Origin: Poecilobothrus nobilitatus
Taxonomy: Eukaryota > Arthropoda > Insecta > Diptera > Dolichopodidae
NCBI GenBank assembly: GCA_947095535.1
Contig: OX352774.1
Location: 76,322,416-76,386,415 of the forward strand
Direction: 5' to 3'
Length of the DNA: 64,000 nt
Positions 61,346-64,000 of this stretch are shown here, piece after piece (within the stretch, counting starts at the first letter, position 1; every line of letters begins with the position of its first letter). Position numbers and translations under genes: made by a program. The notes beneath the pieces are model-generated. The model worked only from the letters and a program-made list of their open reading frames with translations, was not told where the DNA came from and made no database searches.

Positions 61346-62920
61346 TTTATTGTAAATTAATAATAATTTTTTAAATCTTTTCTTTTAATTTTAAGTACTT
61401 TTTTATTATTTATTTTTAATTACAAATTCTATTCTTTGGATTTATTTTGTATAATGCTGCACTCAAACTCAAGTTTGATAATTGATATGTAAAATATAAT
61501 TTATAAACAAACTTTTTTTTTTGTTTTTTATACACAGAAAAACAACAATAATAGAAGTTTTATGTTTATAAACAAAATCTTATGTTTATATACATTGAAA
61601 TTTAAATGACATATGAACAATTGAAATATACTAGGGTAGTTCACAAATCACATTAATTTTCGTAATTTCTTTGTTTTCTTTATCATTACATTTACAATAA
61701 GGAAATTAGGACAATTATTAGGTGCTAGGGCCTAGAGTAAAATGGAAAATAGTAATGTAAAAATACATAATATAATAAACAAATAATGGAAATTAAAATT
61801 TCCATATGATTTGTAATTATAATAGACTTAAAAGTAATCCAAGAGATAAAAGTAATCCAAGAGATAAAAAATAATTTTGTTTTTTACAAAATTGGAATTG
61901 TATAGGAATAAAATAGAAGAAAAAAATGTAAGCCGATTTCTTGCTTAAAAATGTTAAATAAAATACATACATACATATTACATACATGTATTATATTATA
62001 TAATACATATTATAAAATATTTTATATTATTAAATATTTTATAATACAAATATGTAAGTATGCAATATGGATGTTAGTATTCTATTAATTGCGCACAATT
62101 ACTAATCTTAAAATAAATATAATTTCTAAGAATTCTAATTAATTGTCTGGCACACCTAGCATTCTATCAACCATCTTTTAATAACTTTTTTAGCTATCAT
62201 CTTCACTCAATAGGTCAGTTCAAGTTCTAACTAAAAATTTTTAAGTCTTCATTTCGGAAATTTAATGCTTATTGTACATTTGCACCAAAATTACCGACAC
62301 CCACAAAAATTATACGATTGTACTTTAATTTTTATAACTTAATGATAACTTGTTGAATTTATACTATTTACATACTTTTAATATTAATTTTCTTTGATCG
62401 TTTTTTCATTCTCATTGTCAAAAGATTTAAAACAAAAATTCTTGAAGATAGGGTCCATAATCTAATTTTATCAATCATTAAATGTTTAGAAAAACATTTA
62501 AATTGAAATCGCACTATGTTTATGCTCACCACATAAATAAATTTTGCATGTAAATTAAAAGTTCTACTTACACAATATTCCACTTTTGGTAAAAATTAAT
62601 TATCAACCACTAAAATTATCAAATATGTATGTGTAATTACTAAATTTTTAGCTCATATTATGGGAAATCCGAATTTTTTTTTTTCAAAATAAAAACCAAA
62701 ATAAATTTATACACAAAATTTTATTTCATCTTTTAATTTAAATTAAAATAGAAAAATTATTTTTAGATCCTGATCTTATTTAAAAAAAAAAAAATCTTAA
62801 AAATTACGGAAATTAAAGTATATTTTGATGAAAAAATATAAGGAAAAACAAATATTAAAAATTATTTAACCAGTTTTAAAATTTTATTTAAAAGTACCAA
62901 AAAAAAAATCTGACCACAAT
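61346..62920. other. Spacer between gene C 3' end and gene B start
   Basis: It holds gene B's upstream sequence and gene C's 3' UTR. Two short direct repeats (AAGTAATCCAAGAGATAAA, 61830-61868) and ATACATA microsatellite are seen. The 71-codon minus frame at 62368 has no domain. No clear TATA box could be singled out in such AT-rich DNA. Confidence 0.5.
62883..62888 (-). promoter_or_regulatory. Candidate poly(A) signal of gene C
   Basis: AATAAA on the minus strand, 33 bp past the stop codon. Confidence 0.5.
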
Positions 62921-63177
62921 TCACGATAAAATAAATTCTGCCGCTAATCGTGCTTCTTCTGCATCTGTTGTTCTACCATAATTTCCATAATAAATATTTT
63001 GATGTTGTTGAAGTTGTTGTTGATGTTGCTGATTTTGTGGTTGATGTTGTACTACTACACGTGGACTTTGCATTACATGTAATTCATTATGTTTTGCTAG
63101 CTGTTTTAGGGTACGACATTGATAATTACATAAATCACATTTTTGAGGTTGAGTTTTTGTTTGAGAGCGAATAGGAG
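62921..63177 (-). CDS. Gene C, terminal exon: C2H2 finger and His/Gln-rich tail
   Basis: The exon begins after TTTGAATTTAAAG and the split codon A|CT gives Thr; it is open for 85 codons to TGA at 62923-62921. It reads PIRSQTKTQPQKCDLC (in part), where CDLC-x12-H-x3-H (CRTLKQLAKHNELH) makes a third, standard-spaced C2H2 finger. A Gln/His stretch follows (QHQPQNQQHQQQLQQHQN), then YYGNYG and an Ala/Glu end, AEEARLAAEFILS. The opposite-strand frame at 62950-63174 is only its shadow. Confidence 0.82.
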
Positions 63178-63254
63178 CTTTAAATTCAAAAAAAAAAGAA
63201 AAAACATTAAAATTAAAAGAAATAATTAAAAAAAAAGATCTACTATAAACTTAC

Positions 63255-63401
63255 TGCTATTTTCTCTAGCTTCTTTTAAAGTTTTTGATCCGCGTACTTT
63301 TGAAGTTGTTTTATGAACTGTAGTTTCATTAACAAATTCGGTTTTTTCTTCCATTTTTTTAGCAAACAATTGAAATGCATCCAAAAATGTTTTAGGATTT
63401 C
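63255..63401 (-). CDS. Gene C, middle exon
   Basis: Acceptor ATAATTTTAG, then GA|AAT CCT AAA continues the split Gly codon. The peptide reads NPKTFLDAFQLFAKKMEEK and continues FVNETTVHKTTSKVRGSKTL. It ends AGCA|GTAAG, phase 1, followed by a 77-bp intron (63254-63178). It is Lys/Glu-rich and partly amphipathic; no domain recognised. It is too short to appear as a long open frame but is supported by two good splice sites and continuous frame through three exons. Confidence 0.8.
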
Positions 63402-63456
63402 CTAAAATTATGAAATTTTCAATTTACTTTATTTTAATTATATTTTAATTACCAAC

Positions 63457-64000
63457 CTAATAAAATATTTAAATGATAATCGCTTATATGTTTTGAAAAT
63501 GGTTGAAAATCTTCAAATGGTTTATTACAAATTGTGCAAACATAGAGAAATGAGCAATCATTTGACATAAAAATATTTCCACATTTTTCTGCATCAACAT
63601 CAACACTTTTACCCTCAATAACATCCGTATTATATGGGTATATTATATGAGTCCCTCTAATATGTTCAACATAGGATGATATACCTTCAGCAATTTCTTT
63701 ACAATAATGACATTTCAATTTATATTGTTTTGATTTACTTAAATAAATTTCACCACATTTAGATGGATAACGTTCAATAAAATCAACTAATGACTTTTCT
63801 TTTTGAGCTGTTTGTACAGGTTCAGGTTCAAAACTTCCAGATTCTGAATGTTGTTTTAACGGTGATGGCGATAATTCTTCAACAATTTCTTCTGTTTCAA
63901 TAACAGTTTCATAATTAGAAATATTTTCATCAGGTAACACACATTCATCTGATGTTGTTGGTTCAGATCCGGAATGCCATATTTCATTTTGTTCTATTGT
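63457..64000 (-). CDS. Gene C, 5' part (partial): paired CG-type C2H2 units
   Basis: The frame is open to the window edge. The GTG at 63940 is not a start, since 20 more sense codons precede it and no Met is present, so the gene continues to the right. An acidic segment (ETEEIVEELSPS) leads to two units. Unit 1: KCGEIYLS then CHYC-x12-HIRGTH. Unit 2: KCGNIFMS then CTIC-x12-HISDYH. Both have 14 residues between the lead Cys and the first zinc Cys. The exon ends HLNILLG with the phase-1 donor TTAG|GTTGGT and a 55-bp intron (63456-63402). Unit sequence, spacing and intron position match gene B closely. Confidence 0.85.

Noticed and set aside
62950..63174. 74-codon plus-strand frame rich in Val/Leu
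   Set aside because: Antisense shadow of the terminal exon of gene C.
1..64000. CRISPR arrays, bacterial operons or prophage
   Set aside because: No regularly spaced repeats of that kind; introns, SINEs and eukaryotic transposons show nuclear animal DNA.

Overview
This is a very AT-rich, intron-containing animal (insect) sequence, most likely from a fly (Diptera). The evidence is introns of only 55-77 bp next to one of 11.4 kb, CAA-biased glutamine tracts, TATCGATA/TGACA-type motifs, and decayed jockey/LINE, BEL/Pao, Tc1, mariner-like and piggyBac-like transposons. The species cannot be named from sequence alone.

There are three supportable genes, all encoding C2H2 zinc-finger proteins. Gene A (+ strand) has a large Gln-rich exon at 26482-28830, an 11.4 kb intron, and a terminal exon at 40270-40682; its 5' exon was not found. 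Gene B (- strand) is complete: exons 61345-60862 and 60798-60494, 262 aa. Gene C (- strand) runs off the right edge: exons 64000-63457, 63401-63255 and 63177-62921. All three carry the same unit: a (K)CGxI..S lead-in about 14 residues before a CxxC-x12-HxxxxH finger, present twice in tandem and followed at once by a phase-1 intron. They then diverge: A continues into an Asn-rich acidic tail, B into two canonical TGEKP-linked fingers, and C into one more finger and a His/Gln-rich tail. I read them as local paralogues, probably nuclear DNA-binding or adaptor proteins. This is the most interesting content of the window.

Layout: 1-26.4 kb holds no recognisable gene, only low-complexity DNA, two SINE families, a 142-bp tandem array (5.5-6.35 kb), LINE remnants (7.4 and 11.8-13.3 kb) and a mariner-like remnant (14.2 kb). 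Gene A spans 26.5-40.7 kb, and its intron contains two copies of one MITE family, SINEs and a LINE remnant. From 40.7 to 60.5 kb, between the convergent gene A and genes B/C, there is a transposon graveyard: BEL/Pao, a short MITE, minisatellite, Tc1, piggyBac, inverted SINE pair, another MITE, and a LINE interrupted by a second repeat. Genes B and C lie head-to-tail at 60.5-64 kb.

All exon joins were derived by hand from reading frame and GT/AG signals. Repeat-family relationships were seen by eye and not computed.
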